A stretch of DNA of 37,149 bases, taken from Actinomycetes bacterium (GTDB lineage: Bacteria > Actinomycetota > Acidimicrobiia > Acidimicrobiales > RAAP-2). The stretch is taken from the NCBI GenBank assembly GCA_021826255.1, contig JAKBAZ010000002.1:1-37149 (forward strand), written 5' to 3'. Every line of letters begins with the position of its first letter. The first letter of the stretch is position 1. This document shows, piece after piece, positions 29,713-37,149 of this stretch. The notes beneath the pieces are model-generated. The model was not told the DNA's origin. It worked only from the letters and a program-made list of their open reading frames with translations, and did no database searches. Position numbers and translations under genes: made by a program.

Positions 29713-31029
29713 TTAGGGGGCGACGAAGTCACCGTCCACGTGGACGACGTCTCGTCCAGCGCGAGCGAGAAGTGACGCCGCAATGGCCGAACGGTAGCCC
29801 GATTGGCAGTGCACCCACACGTCACCCGCGGGAATCTCGCTCAGTCGTTGGCTCAGTTCGTGAAGTGGGATGTGGAGACTGCCCGCTAGGTGGCCCGCCT
29901 CGTATTCGAGGCGTCGGCGAACATCTAGCACGACGGCGTCACTCGGTCGTTGATCAATGTCGGCGAACTCCACTCGCCGCAGAGTGGACACCTCGGGCGC
30001 CCACGTGGCCGGATCGCCCGGGGCCATCGCCTCAACTCGGTCAAGGCCGATTCTGACGAGCTCACGCTGAGCCTCGGCGACGTCCTCCACGCTTCCTCCC
30101 ACCAGGGTGAGAGGGGTTCCCCACGGGATCAACCACCCGAGGTAGGTGGCAAAACTACCGTCGAGTCCGATGGCGAGGGTCCCCGCGACGTGGGCCTGAG
30201 CGAACGCTCGCCGGTGTCGAAGATCCACGACCCACTCACCAGCGTCGAGACGCTGCTGGATCTCGTCACTGGAGGCGAGAGTGGGTGGCGTGAGGTCCAT
30301 CTCACCGGCCCCACGAAGATTGGTCGGACCCATGTGGGCGTAGTAGGCGGGAAAGGCGTCGAGTCCGCTCAGTATCTCTTTCACGTAACTCTCCTCGTCG
30401 AGGCTGAGTACGGGATTGATCTCCCGTTCGTGGCGCAAGGTCGACGAGAGACCCTCCGACTGAGTCGCCGAACAGAAACTTCCGAATCCGTGGGTGGGAT
30501 AGAGGGCGCTGTGCGCCGGGACCTCATTCACGAGACGGTGGGCCGAGGCGAACTGGTGTCGGGCCAGCGCGTCGGCGTGTTCGTGTCCGAGCAGGTCCGG
30601 ACGGCCGGTGGACCCGTAGAGGAGTGAACCCCCCGAGAAGACCCCGACCGTCTCGTCGGCGTCACTCACGACGTAGCTGAGATGAGTGAAGGTGTGGCCG
30701 GGAGTCGAAAGTACCTTCACGCGAAGATTCTCACCGACCTCAAGAACGTCGCCGTCGACCACGCCGTGGTGGCTCATGGTCACGGGGTCGAGACTATTGA
30801 GTACGTAGAGCGCCCCCGTGGCCTCGGCAAGAGCGGGACCGCCACTCACGTAGTCGTTGTGGATGTGGGTCTCAAAGACGTGGGTGAGAGTCAACGAGAG
30901 TGAGTCGAGTACGTGGAGAACGCGGTCGATGTCACGCTGGGGATCGATGACGAGGGCGACGCGGCCGTCGTGAACGAGGTAGGACCGATCACCGAGGCTG
31001 GGGGTGTCGAAGGTGATGACGTCGTACAT
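29713..31029 (-). CDS. MBL-fold protein fused to two rhodanese domains (persulfide dioxygenase-like)
   Basis: A 438-residue protein. The metallo-beta-lactamase domain (1-245) has THIHNDY (His55, His57, Asp59) and His112 in PGHTFTHLSY, plus PTHGFGSFC (His180). Two rhodanese domains follow; the first lacks a catalytic Cys, and the second has Cys408 in VHCQSGYRS. The layout is that of CstB-like persulfide dioxygenase/sulfurtransferases. The position of the iron-ligand Asp in ETHE1-type enzymes (FTGD) reads FSGG here (Gly134), so dioxygenase chemistry is uncertain. The track start at 31083 is too early: the ATG at 31029 overlaps the stop of the upstream rhodanese (TAATG). Confidence 0.88.
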   Translation of the reverse strand: MYDVITFDTPSLGDRSYLVHDGRVALVIDPQRDIDRVLHVLDSLSLTLTHVFETHIHNDYVSGGPALAEATGALYVLNSLDPVTMSHHGVVDGDVLEVGENLRVKVLSTPGHTFTHLSYVVSDADETVGVFSGGSLLYGSTGRPDLLGHEHADALARHQFASAHRLVNEVPAHSALYPTHGFGSFCSATQSEGLSSTLRHEREINPVLSLDEESYVKEILSGLDAFPAYYAHMGPTNLRGAGEMDLTPPTLASSDEIQQRLDAGEWVVDLRHRRAFAQAHVAGTLAIGLDGSFATYLGWLIPWGTPLTLVGGSVEDVAEAQRELVRIGLDRVEAMAPGDPATWAPEVSTLRRVEFADIDQRPSDAVVLDVRRRLEYEAGHLAGSLHIPLHELSQRLSEIPAGDVWVHCQSGYRSAIAASLLARAGRDVVHVDGDFVAP

Positions 31030-31355
31030 TAGGCGGCGTCCCGACGAACTCCGGTGACGAGCGGCAACCCCGCGTTCGACCACGCGCTGGTTCCCCCCGC
31101 CACGGAGCGGGCGTCGAAGCCGGCGTCGACGAGTCGGCGGGCCGCGCTGCGACTGCGATTACCACTGGCGCAGATGACGTACAGCGGTACGGTGCGCGAG
31201 AGTGAGTCGAGCGTGGCTTCGAGGTGGCCGAGCGGAATGAGCTGAGCCCCCGGAACGTGACCCGACTCGTACTCGTCGGGCTCACGAACGTCAATGACGT
31301 ACGCCCCGTCGGCGCGGGCGGCGGCGAAGGTGGCGATGGATACTTCGTGCACCAT
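31029..31355 (-). CDS. single-domain rhodanese (sulfurtransferase)
   Basis: A 108-residue rhodanese domain: YVIDVREPDEYESGHVPGAQLIPLG, catalytic Cys62 in YVICASGNRSRSAARRL, and GGTSAWSNAGLPL. The short CxSGxRS loop is typical of single-domain enzymes that handle persulfide sulfur. An AGAGG seven bases before the ATG at 31355 marks the start; the longer track ORF runs over the promoter. It is the first gene of the operon and is coupled to the MBL/rhodanese gene by a TAATG overlap. Confidence 0.93.
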   Translation of the reverse strand: MVHEVSIATFAAARADGAYVIDVREPDEYESGHVPGAQLIPLGHLEATLDSLSRTVPLYVICASGNRSRSAARRLVDAGFDARSVAGGTSAWSNAGLPLVTGVRRDAA

Positions 31356-31380
31356 GATGTGACCTCTCTCTCGTGAGGCC

Positions 31381-31408
31381 AGTATACCCCCAGGGGTATA
31401 AAAGTCAA
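31381..31408 (-). promoter_or_regulatory. near-consensus promoter of the rhodanese operon
   Basis: On the minus strand TTGACT (31408-31403) and TATACT (31386-31381) are 16 bases apart. This is the best sigma-70-type promoter in the window. The transcription start should be near 31374, 19 bases before the ATG. Confidence 0.8.
31383..31400. promoter_or_regulatory. CsoR/CstR-type operator
   Basis: TATACCCC-CA-GGGGTATA is a perfect 8-bp inverted repeat filling the spacer and part of the -10 of the rhodanese promoter. The AT-flanked C4/G4 dyad is the known shape of CsoR-family sites, and CstR, the persulfide-sensing member, controls rhodanese/CstB-type operons. No CsoR-family gene is visible in the window. 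Confidence 0.8.
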
Positions 31409-31414
31409 GCGGAG

Positions 31415-32575
31415 CTATACCAGCGCCAGTCGGCGTCGGCGCGCCCACTCGGTGTGAGAGCAGGCCGGGTCTTCGGCAGTGACTCGACCGAAGCGAGCGA
31501 ACGCTCGCGCCCGAGAACCACCGCACAGTTGACGTTCCGGGCAACGTCCACACTCGCCCTCGAGGTCGCCGCGGCGCATGCGCACTAGATCGGGGTGGCG
31601 TTGGTAGATCTCGGTGAGATCGTCGTGGCGAACGTTGCCGAGCGAGACGGGAAGGAAACCGGACGCGTAGACCTCACCGTCGTGACCCACGAAGATAATG
31701 CCGCGGCCGTCCCCGGTCGCGAGGGAGTGGCTGGCGGTTTCGGGGCGTTCGGGCGCGGGGAACCGCAGAAGCTCAGTGCGCAGCGAGGCGTAGAAGGGAG
31801 AGGTCGCGGCTCGCTCGTCGCCTCGCGAGGGTGCGGCTCGTCGTTCGGCCTGAACCCGACGAAAGAAGGGCGCCTCCACGGTACGTACTGTCGTTCCTCG
31901 CTCAGTGACGTCTACGAGGAAGTGGCACACGTCCTCAGCGATGTCGGGTGTCACTTCGTCGAGTTCGGCCCCTCGACCCACGCCGATAAGGAAAAAGACC
32001 TCCCACGTGCGGATCTGGTGCTGATCGAGAAGGTGGGCGATACGAGCGAGCTCACTCGCGTTCTTGCGCATCACGGTGGTGTTGACTTGAACTCTAAATC
32101 CCATGGCGCTCAGGGTGTCCAGTGCGGCGAGCGTGCGCTCGAAGTGACCGGTGATACCCCGGATGGCGTCGTGGGTCGCTGGGTTGTCCCCGTCGAGGGA
32201 GATGGACACGGACCGAATTCCTTGAGCAAAGAGTCCGGCGAGACGTTCCGGGGAGAGTTCGTCGGTGACCGAAGGGGAGAGGGCGAAGCGAATGTGGCGC
32301 TCGCGACCGTAGGCGACGAGTTCATCGAGATCTCGCCGACGAAGACAGTCCCCGCCGGTCAAGATGACGAGCGGAGAGGGTGTGGACCACGAGGCGATGC
32401 GATCGAGAAGGCGGCAGCCCTCGTCAAAGGTCAGCTCGCCGGGGGCGGGTTCGGTCTGCGCGCTCGCGCGACAGTGCCGACAGGCCAAACCGCACGCCTT
32501 GGTGGTTTCCCAGAACACGAGGTGGGGAGCGGTGTCGTAGCGAGCGAGATGGAACTCCACGGAGCGTTCGGACAC
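31415..32575 (-). CDS. radical SAM protein with SPASM-like C-terminal cysteines
   Basis: A 386-residue radical SAM enzyme. The 4Fe-4S site is CGLACRHC (Cys28, 32, 35), followed by GGD-type (ILTGGDCLRR) and SISLDGDN strands. The C terminus has CGRCPERQLCGGSRARAF and a later Cys in AEDPACSH, a SPASM/twitch auxiliary-cluster pattern. The opening FHLARYDTAPHLVFWETTKAC is like the heme-d1/AhbD/TIGR04053 group. It could modify a peptide or a tetrapyrrole; neither partner is seen. AAAGGAGG four bases before the GTG at 32575 gives a very strong start. It ends 15 bases before the rhodanese operator on the same strand. Confidence 0.87.
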   Translation of the reverse strand: MSERSVEFHLARYDTAPHLVFWETTKACGLACRHCRASAQTEPAPGELTFDEGCRLLDRIASWSTPSPLVILTGGDCLRRRDLDELVAYGRERHIRFALSPSVTDELSPERLAGLFAQGIRSVSISLDGDNPATHDAIRGITGHFERTLAALDTLSAMGFRVQVNTTVMRKNASELARIAHLLDQHQIRTWEVFFLIGVGRGAELDEVTPDIAEDVCHFLVDVTERGTTVRTVEAPFFRRVQAERRAAPSRGDERAATSPFYASLRTELLRFPAPERPETASHSLATGDGRGIIFVGHDGEVYASGFLPVSLGNVRHDDLTEIYQRHPDLVRMRRGDLEGECGRCPERQLCGGSRARAFARFGRVTAEDPACSHTEWARRRRLALV

Positions 32576-32669
32576 GACGCCTCCTTTACTAGGGCCGGGC
32601 AACTACCTCTGTCTTAGCGGGCGCAGGCGATGCCGGTCTAGGGACAAAAGTCCGACCGTGACTCTCCCG

Positions 32670-34733
32670 CTACCCGAGACACCGTGAGCGGAGGATGTCG
32701 AGTTCCTCCGGGTCGCCCACGGCGAAGAGTCGGTCGCCACCGGCGAACACCGTGTCCCCGCTCGGAGCGCGATTTCGGCCCTCTCGTTCGAGAGCGATGA
32801 GCAGGACTCCACTCGGCAGGTGTGCGTCGGAGAGGGCCGTACCAACCAGAGGCGAGTTCGTCGACACGACCGCGTCGAGAAATCCCCCCGAACCATCCAG
32901 AGATCGTGCCCGGTGCACTCGGTCGCTGATCTCGAAACGGTACGCCCTCACCACGTCGGAGATGGAGATGGTCCCAATGACTCGACGCTCATCATCGATG
33001 ACGGGGCTCCACGACAGCGGTGTGGCGGTGATGGACTCGAGAGCGACGTTGAGAGGCGTCACTCGTGACAGGGGCACCACAGTATTGACGACGAGGTCCT
33101 TCACCACACCCGACTTATCCGTCAAGCGCTCGCGCTCGATGGTTCCCGCGTAACGACCCTCGTCGTCAAGGACCGGCGCGAAGTGAACGCCCGCCCGGTC
33201 CATGACGTCCTCCGCCTCCTTCGTGCTCAGACTCTCCGCAATGACGCAACGGGGAGGGGCGAAGGCTTGAGCAACATTCATCCCCGTTAAGAGGGGCAAT
33301 CCCGTGAGCATGCGGTGAGCCGGAGACTCTTCGCGAGTGTGGAGCTGCGAACGGTAGATGGTGTGGTCGCCTCGGCGCACGACAAGGGTGGCAATTCCGA
33401 CCGCCATCATGCCGGGAACCGCCATGGTGAGAGTTCCGGTCATCTCGGCGACCATCAACATCATCGACAGGGGGGCCCGCGCGATGGAACCGAAGCAGGC
33501 CATCATTCCGACGATGACGAAGGGAGCGGGACTACTCGGCACACCGGCAAAGTGACCGTCCACGAGGCGCCACAACCCCGCCCCCACGAAGGCACCGATC
33601 ACCATGCCGGGGCCGAAGATCCCCCCCGAGCCCCCTGAACCGATGGAGAGGGTCGTCGCCAGAATGCGTACGAAGGGGAGTAACAGAACGATCCAGAGCG
33701 GCAGGGAGAGGACACTCGCCGTAAAAGCTTGCTGAATCCATCCGTAGCCGGTGCCGAGAGTCTCGGGCACTAACAACCCGAGCAGTCCCACCGCGACTCC
33801 GGCGAGACTGACGCGCACCCACGAAGGCAGGGGGAGTCGCGCCATCACTCCTTCAAGACCGTAGAAGGTCGAGGAGTAGGCCAGACCGACGAGCCCCGCG
33901 AGCACTCCGAGCAGTCCGAACCAACCGAGTTGAGCGGCGTTAGTGAGGTGGTACCCCCCGACGTACCCGAAGAGCGGCCCAAAACCTTGCCACGATCCGA
34001 AGATCCCGTAGCCCACCACCGACGCGATAAACGACGGTAGGAGGGCTTCGACTTCGAAGTCGTCCCGGTACATGATCTCGGCGGCGAGAAGAGCTCCACC
34101 GAGTGGCGCTCCAAAAATGGCCCCGATGCCTGAGCCCACGCCACTGGCGACGGCGACGCGAGCGTCACTCGGTGACAGGTCGAGAAGTCGGGCCAGGAAG
34201 GAGCCAAATCCGGCGGAGATCTGGCCGGTCGGGCCCTCGCGACCCCCTGATCCCCCCGATCCGATGGTAAGAGCGGAGGCCACGATCTTGACGGCGACGG
34301 TGCGCAAACGGATGCCGCGGGGGTTGTGATGAACGGCGGCGATAGCCGCGTCGGTGCCGTGACCCGAAGCGTCGGGGGCGAACCACGAGACGAGGAGAGC
34401 TCCGAAGAGGGCTCCTCCCCCGACGACGAGAGGAATAGCCCACGGTCGACTGAAGTGGGAGGACGCCACTCGCAAACCTTCATTAAAGGGCGTGGGTGGT
34501 CGATACCCCCCGAGGTCGACGAGCAAATACTGGTTGGCCCACAGCAGGCACCGGTAGAACACGACCGCCCCCGCACCCGAGATGAGACCGATGGTCGAAC
34601 CCAGAACTAGCCACTTTTGCGTGTAGCTCGCGTGGGCGAACCAGGATGACAGGCGTGCTCGCGCCGAGGCGACCCGCTCGTCTCGGCTCACTCGATGGAG
34701 GGCAGCTCTCACAGATTCCACTCGGGCGACCAC
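32670..34733 (-). CDS. CLC chloride transporter with CBS pair and RCK_C-like domain
   Basis: A 687-residue protein. The CLC membrane domain (about 40-450) has the selectivity sequences GSGGSGGREGPTGQ (gating Glu166) and GSGGSGGIFGPGMVIG, plus the first-filter variant SGHGTD. Two CBS domains lie at about 475-590, and a TrkA-C/RCK_C-like domain (SPLVGTALSDAHLPSGVLLIALEREG) at about 620-687. GREGP fits chloride/proton exchange or a chloride channel rather than the fluoride CLC type. The soluble domains suggest nucleotide control. The GTG at 34733 overlaps the MarR gene by 25 bases; a second GTG at 34721 is possible. Confidence 0.92.
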   Translation of the reverse strand: MVARVESVRAALHRVSRDERVASARARLSSWFAHASYTQKWLVLGSTIGLISGAGAVVFYRCLLWANQYLLVDLGGYRPPTPFNEGLRVASSHFSRPWAIPLVVGGGALFGALLVSWFAPDASGHGTDAAIAAVHHNPRGIRLRTVAVKIVASALTIGSGGSGGREGPTGQISAGFGSFLARLLDLSPSDARVAVASGVGSGIGAIFGAPLGGALLAAEIMYRDDFEVEALLPSFIASVVGYGIFGSWQGFGPLFGYVGGYHLTNAAQLGWFGLLGVLAGLVGLAYSSTFYGLEGVMARLPLPSWVRVSLAGVAVGLLGLLVPETLGTGYGWIQQAFTASVLSLPLWIVLLLPFVRILATTLSIGSGGSGGIFGPGMVIGAFVGAGLWRLVDGHFAGVPSSPAPFVIVGMMACFGSIARAPLSMMLMVAEMTGTLTMAVPGMMAVGIATLVVRRGDHTIYRSQLHTREESPAHRMLTGLPLLTGMNVAQAFAPPRCVIAESLSTKEAEDVMDRAGVHFAPVLDDEGRYAGTIERERLTDKSGVVKDLVVNTVVPLSRVTPLNVALESITATPLSWSPVIDDERRVIGTISISDVVRAYRFEISDRVHRARSLDGSGGFLDAVVSTNSPLVGTALSDAHLPSGVLLIALEREGRNRAPSGDTVFAGGDRLFAVGDPEELDILRSRCLG

Positions 34734-35185
34734 TGTGAGTCACGTGGTTCGCCACTCGCCGCACCGAGTTGACGAAGTGCCTCAATCAAAACGACTCGAT
34801 CCTCGGGGTTGATCGTTCTCGCCAGGTCCTCAATCTCTTCACGGCGCCGCTGCGTCACCGTAGCGATGAGTTCACGCGCCGACGTCGTCAGGGAAACTTC
34901 CACTTGGCGGCGGTCGGAGGGGTTCTGAACTCGTTCAATTAGTTTTTTGCGCTCCAAGCGGTCGCACATTCGTGTTGCGGTGGCCGGGGTGACGCCGAGA
35001 TGATGGGCGAGGGAGGCTACCGACTGGGGGCCCCGCGAAGCCACGAGAATCAGTGCTCGGTACTGAGGAAGCGTGACATCCTCTTCGATCCCGGCGAGAG
35101 ATCGAGCGGCGATAGCGACCAACGCACGACTGGCCGTGACGAGAGCCTCGACAAATTCGCCGAACTCGCTCCCGATTTCATTCAT
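34709..35185 (-). CDS. MarR-family transcription regulator
   Basis: A 158-residue winged-helix protein with LPQYRALILVASRGPQSVASLAHHLGVTPATATRMCDRLERKKLIERVQNPSDRRQVEVSLT, the MarR DNA-binding domain with the DRR wing. Helices at both ends would form the dimer. The ATG at 35185 starts at a normal distance; the longer track ORF reads through the AT-rich promoter. It overlaps the CLC gene by 25 bases, so the two are co-transcribed. It may also control the divergent unknown gene at 35301. Confidence 0.92.
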   Translation of the reverse strand: MNEIGSEFGEFVEALVTASRALVAIAARSLAGIEEDVTLPQYRALILVASRGPQSVASLAHHLGVTPATATRMCDRLERKKLIERVQNPSDRRQVEVSLTTSARELIATVTQRRREEIEDLARTINPEDRVVLIEALRQLGAASGEPRDSQWSPEWNL

Positions 35186-35288
35186 AGTGTAATAAGTGTA
35201 GTATCTAATTAATTCGTTGAAAACGATAATCCCTCGTGGCCGACGTATTAAGTGCATTTGCACCTAGTGCCCGTCCGGTCGTCCTTTC
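35186..35288. promoter_or_regulatory. AT-rich divergent regulatory region between marR and an unknown gene
   Basis: This stretch is clearly richer in A+T than its surroundings. TACACT on the minus strand (35200-35195) is a candidate -10 nine bases before the marR ATG. AGTGTA occurs twice (35186-35191 and 35195-35200), a possible MarR-site direct repeat, and AATTAATT lies near 35207. Confidence 0.4.
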
Positions 35289-35294
35289 TACTCT
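35289..35294 (+). promoter_or_regulatory. -10 element TACTCT, leaderless start of the unknown gene
   Basis: TACTCT is six bases before the ATG at 35301. This supports that start over the ATG at 35331, although the latter has a GGGAG six bases upstream. Confidence 0.45.
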
Positions 35295-35300
35295 TGTTCT

Positions 35301-35702
35301 ATGGACGTGTTGGAAACGACGGGAGTGGGAATGCGCCAGGTAGAGGTGTCCTTGGAGGCGCCCTACGAACTCGCCCGAGTGGTGCGACTGTTTCGGGGCC
35401 GACCGGAGTTGTGGTTGGAGACGGTGATCGCGATGGCGTGTGGCCAGACGTACCCCTACGCGGTTGTAGTGGGACCCCCGCGATTCGTCGAGCACGGCGC
35501 GGTCGTCGTGGAGGTGTCGTGGCGCCAACGAGCGACGGGTGGCTCCTTCACCTCCTTCACCGGACGAGTCAAGGTCGCCCCCCGGGACTCGAAGAGCATC
35601 GTGTCGCTCGTCGGCAGCGTCGAGGGCGGGTCGGCGGCTCGTGACGTCAACGACTTGAGTGCGATTCTGCGGTGGATTGTTCGCTCCGGACTCACCGCGT
35701 AG
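35301..35702 (+). CDS. protein of unknown function, divergent from marR
   Basis: A 133-residue soluble protein: MRQVEVSLEAPYELARVVRLFRGRPELW, then VVGPPRFVEHGAVVVEVSWRQRATGGSFTSFTGRVKVAP and a helical ending DLSAILRWIVRSGL. The alternating strands with a closing helix are loosely like SRPBCC proteins, but I cannot assign a family. Codon-position pattern and a -10 six bases before the ATG support it as a real gene. The second Met at 35331 is an alternative start. It faces marR across an AT-rich region. Confidence 0.7.
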   Translation: MDVLETTGVGMRQVEVSLEAPYELARVVRLFRGRPELWLETVIAMACGQTYPYAVVVGPPRFVEHGAVVVEVSWRQRATGGSFTSFTGRVKVAPRDSKSIVSLVGSVEGGSAARDVNDLSAILRWIVRSGLTA

Positions 35703-35912
35703 CAACTCCACCGGGTCGGCGCCGCGATCGGTATACCTCGAGCGAGTTGGCGGGTGGTTTGGCACTCGACCAGAAGCGGAGTGGGGCTGGATGTTCCTTG
35801 GTCGGATGTTTCGACCCCAACCTGCCATGGATCGCGCGCGAGTACGAGGCCTTTGTAACGCTACCGTTGACGTGAAGCGAACAACCTTTCGCCCGAGTAC
35901 TCAGGAGGCGCC

Positions 35913-36761
35913 GTGACCTCGACGTTCACCTTCTCGAATCAGACCATTCATCGACTCGGCTTCGGGGCGATGAGAATTACCGGTCCGGGGGTGTGGGGTT
36001 ACCCGCACGACCGTGACGGGGCGATAGCGGTCCTCAGGCGGGCCGTCGAGTTGGGAGTCGACTTCATTGACACGGCTGACGCCTACGGCCCCGAGGTCTC
36101 TGAGGAGTTGATTCGACACGCACTGCACCCCTACGGCGAGGTCCGGATTGCCACGAAGGCCGGACAGGTTCGTCCGGGTCCGGGTCGCTGGATTCCCTGT
36201 GGGCGCCCGGAGTATCTGCGCCAGCAGTGTGAGCTCTCGCTCCGGCGTCTCGGTCAAGAGTCGCTCGATCTGTTCCAACTCCACCGAGTGGACCCCACGG
36301 TACCGGCGGAGGAGCAGTTCGGGCTCCTGAGAGAGCTTCTGGACGAGGGCAAAGTGCGAGCCGTCGGCCTCTCCGAGGTGTCGGTCGACCTCATTCAACG
36401 AGCTGAAGAGATTGTTCCGCTCTCGAGCGTGCAAAATCTGTACAACGTGACTTCCCGCCACAGTGAGGAGGTTCTCGAGTACTGCGAGTCTCGGGGCCTC
36501 GGGTTCATTCCGTGGTACCCCATGGCGTCCGGGGAGTTGGCTCGCCCCGGAGGAGTGCTGGACTCGCTCGCGTCATCTCGGGGCGTGAGTGTGGCCCAAC
36601 TTTCTCTCGCCTGGCTACTTCACCGTTCACCCGTGGTGATTCCAATTCCGGGAACCTCTCGAGTCGATCACCTCGAGGAGAATATGGGAGCGACGACTCT
36701 CGTTTTGGACGACGAACTCCTCGCGACCCTCAACTCCCTCTCGCTTCCCTCGGTGAACTAG
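35913..36761 (+). CDS. aldo/keto reductase
   Basis: A 282-residue (beta/alpha)8 NADPH-dependent oxidoreductase. The catalytic tetrad is visible: Asp and Tyr in FIDTADAYG (about 51-57), Lys in IATKAGQV, and His in LFQLHRVD. The C-terminal [17 protein letters not shown] binds the cofactor phosphate. The start [10 protein letters not shown] is typical of the family. AGGAGG five bases before the GTG at 35913 fixes the start. The substrate is unknown. The 210 bases before it show no further gene. Confidence 0.94.
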   Translation: MTSTFTFSNQTIHRLGFGAMRITGPGVWGYPHDRDGAIAVLRRAVELGVDFIDTADAYGPEVSEELIRHALHPYGEVRIATKAGQVRPGPGRWIPCGRPEYLRQQCELSLRRLGQESLDLFQLHRVDPTVPAEEQFGLLRELLDEGKVRAVGLSEVSVDLIQRAEEIVPLSSVQNLYNVTSRHSEEVLEYCESRGLGFIPWYPMASGELARPGGVLDSLASSRGVSVAQLSLAWLLHRSPVVIPIPGTSRVDHLEENMGATTLVLDDELLATLNSLSLPSVN

Positions 36762-36774
36762 TTCGTCAACGGTG

Positions 36775-36791
36775 CTCGGGCACAGCCCGGG
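36775..36791. terminator. hairpin between convergent aldo/keto reductase and LuxR genes
   Basis: CTCGGGC-aca-GCCCGGG makes a seven-pair stem (one T-G) with a three-base loop, 13 bases after the aldo/keto reductase stop in a 90-base convergent gap. No T tract follows, so it is a possible but unproven terminator. Confidence 0.4.
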
Positions 36792-36851
36792 TGGCTGACC
36801 CTGAAGCGTCCTTCGACTCGAGATGGTTCGCCGACGGTTGAGAGACAGTGC

Positions 36852-37149
36852 CTACACCCCGGGGACGTTGATGATCCCCGACTTCACCGCGAGCGCCACT
36901 GCTTCAAGCTTCGAGTGAGCTCCGAGTTTGGTCAGCACTGCTTGGGAGTAGTTCCTCACGGTATTGATACTCAGAAAAAGGCGTTCGGCCATGGCGCGAC
37001 TCGAAAGGCCTTCGGACATTAAACGCAAGACTTCGAGTTCTCGCTCGCTCAAGGTGGAGTGCAGCGGGGCTGTGGCGTGGGGAAGGCGGGCGAGAACTCG
37101 AGTGAGTTGCTCGGGCGCAATGAGCACCTCTCCTCGGGCCACCTGACGT
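36852..37149 (-). CDS. LuxR/NarL-type regulator, C-terminal part (5' end cut by window)
   Basis: The visible 99 or so residues end in a LuxR-type helix-turn-helix: LSERELEVLRLMSEGLSSRAMAERLFLSINTVRNYSQAVLTKLGAHSKLEAVALAVKSGII. Reading upstream of the track start the frame stays open to the edge (RQVARGEVLIAPEQL), which matches the linker after a receiver domain in NarL-type response regulators. The N-terminal receiver, if present, is beyond base 37149. Confidence 0.9.
   Translation of the reverse strand, partial: RQVARGEVLIAPEQLTRVLARLPHATAPLHSTLSERELEVLRLMSEGLSSRAMAERLFLSINTVRNYSQAVLTKLGAHSKLEAVALAVKSGIINVPGV

Noticed and set aside
31595-32617. 340-codon plus-strand ORF opposite the radical SAM gene
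   Set aside because: No recognisable domain; the minus strand has the CxxxCxxC motif and a strong ribosome-binding site.
32576-32669. Peptide precursor gene for the radical SAM enzyme
   Set aside because: No short ORF with a ribosome-binding site or leader/core pattern is visible upstream of the gene.
35659-35916. 85-codon plus-strand ORF between the unknown gene and the aldo/keto reductase
   Set aside because: It overlaps the end of one gene and the start of the next, with no ribosome-binding site and no domain.

Overview
The window is high-GC DNA (roughly two thirds G+C by eye) with dense, short-spaced genes, GTG and TTG starts, and many 1-4 base stop/start overlaps. A WhiB iron-sulfur regulator, a DivIVA-domain coiled-coil protein, a UPF0182 membrane protein, a PDZ-Lon (YlbL-type) protease, a DUF2342 protein and a Rv0958/Rv0959-like AAA+/VWA pair point to Actinomycetota. 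The presence of an MreB-like protein and the overall gene mix would suit Acidimicrobiia or a relative, but that rank is inference. No transposase, integrase, phage module, CRISPR array or rRNA gene was seen. Nine genes have a TAnnnT -10 element exactly six bases before the start codon (one more at seven bases), so leaderless transcription appears common here and helps fix several starts.

Region 1 (1-2515, minus) is a peroxide-defence operon, ahpC-ahpF-lysR (OxyR-like), with both junctions overlapping by four bases and an inverted repeat in front of ahpC. Region 2 (2631-6394, plus) holds a MoxR/Mg-chelatase-like AAA+ ATPase coupled to a VWA protein, then a whiB gene with a clear promoter and a palindrome at the expected transcription start. 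Region 3 (6442-11669) has a single-domain formiminotransferase, a small unknown protein, a DUF2342 protein lacking an intact HExxH, an MreB-like protein with a degenerate phosphate-2 loop, a HEAT-repeat protein and a PDZ-Lon protease. Region 4 (11697-17686) has a DivIVA protein whose C terminus carries a Cys/His motif resembling phage Mu gpF-type head proteins, a UPF0182 protein, a HAD hydrolase, a UPF0145 protein and a YCII-like protein.

Region 5 (17769-26654) starts with an initiator tRNA, followed by a VOC protein, a divergent HAD/alpha-beta hydrolase pair, an iron-type ABC binding protein coupled to a fused permease (no ATPase gene nearby), and a bifunctional PutA. Region 6 (26651-29371) is a metal and oxyanion resistance locus. 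An aquaporin and an arsenate reductase run one way, and an ArsR repressor coupled to a ChrA transporter runs the other. They are separated by a 32-bp near-perfect palindrome that contains promoter-like hexamers on both strands.

Region 7 (29402-32575, minus) has a DUF1905 protein, then a persulfide/sulfane-sulfur operon (rhodanese plus MBL-fold/double-rhodanese protein). Its near-consensus promoter encloses a CsoR/CstR-type operator, and a radical SAM/SPASM gene lies just upstream. Region 8 (32670-37149) has a CLC-CBS-RCK_C chloride transporter overlapping a MarR regulator, a divergent unknown protein, an aldo/keto reductase and the C-terminal end of a LuxR/NarL-type regulator cut by the window edge.

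The most novel-looking items are the DivIVA/Mu-F-like fusion within a cell-shape neighbourhood, the MBL-fold sulfur protein with a missing metal-ligand Asp under a CstR-like operator, and the ArsR-ChrA coupling under a symmetric promoter-operator.
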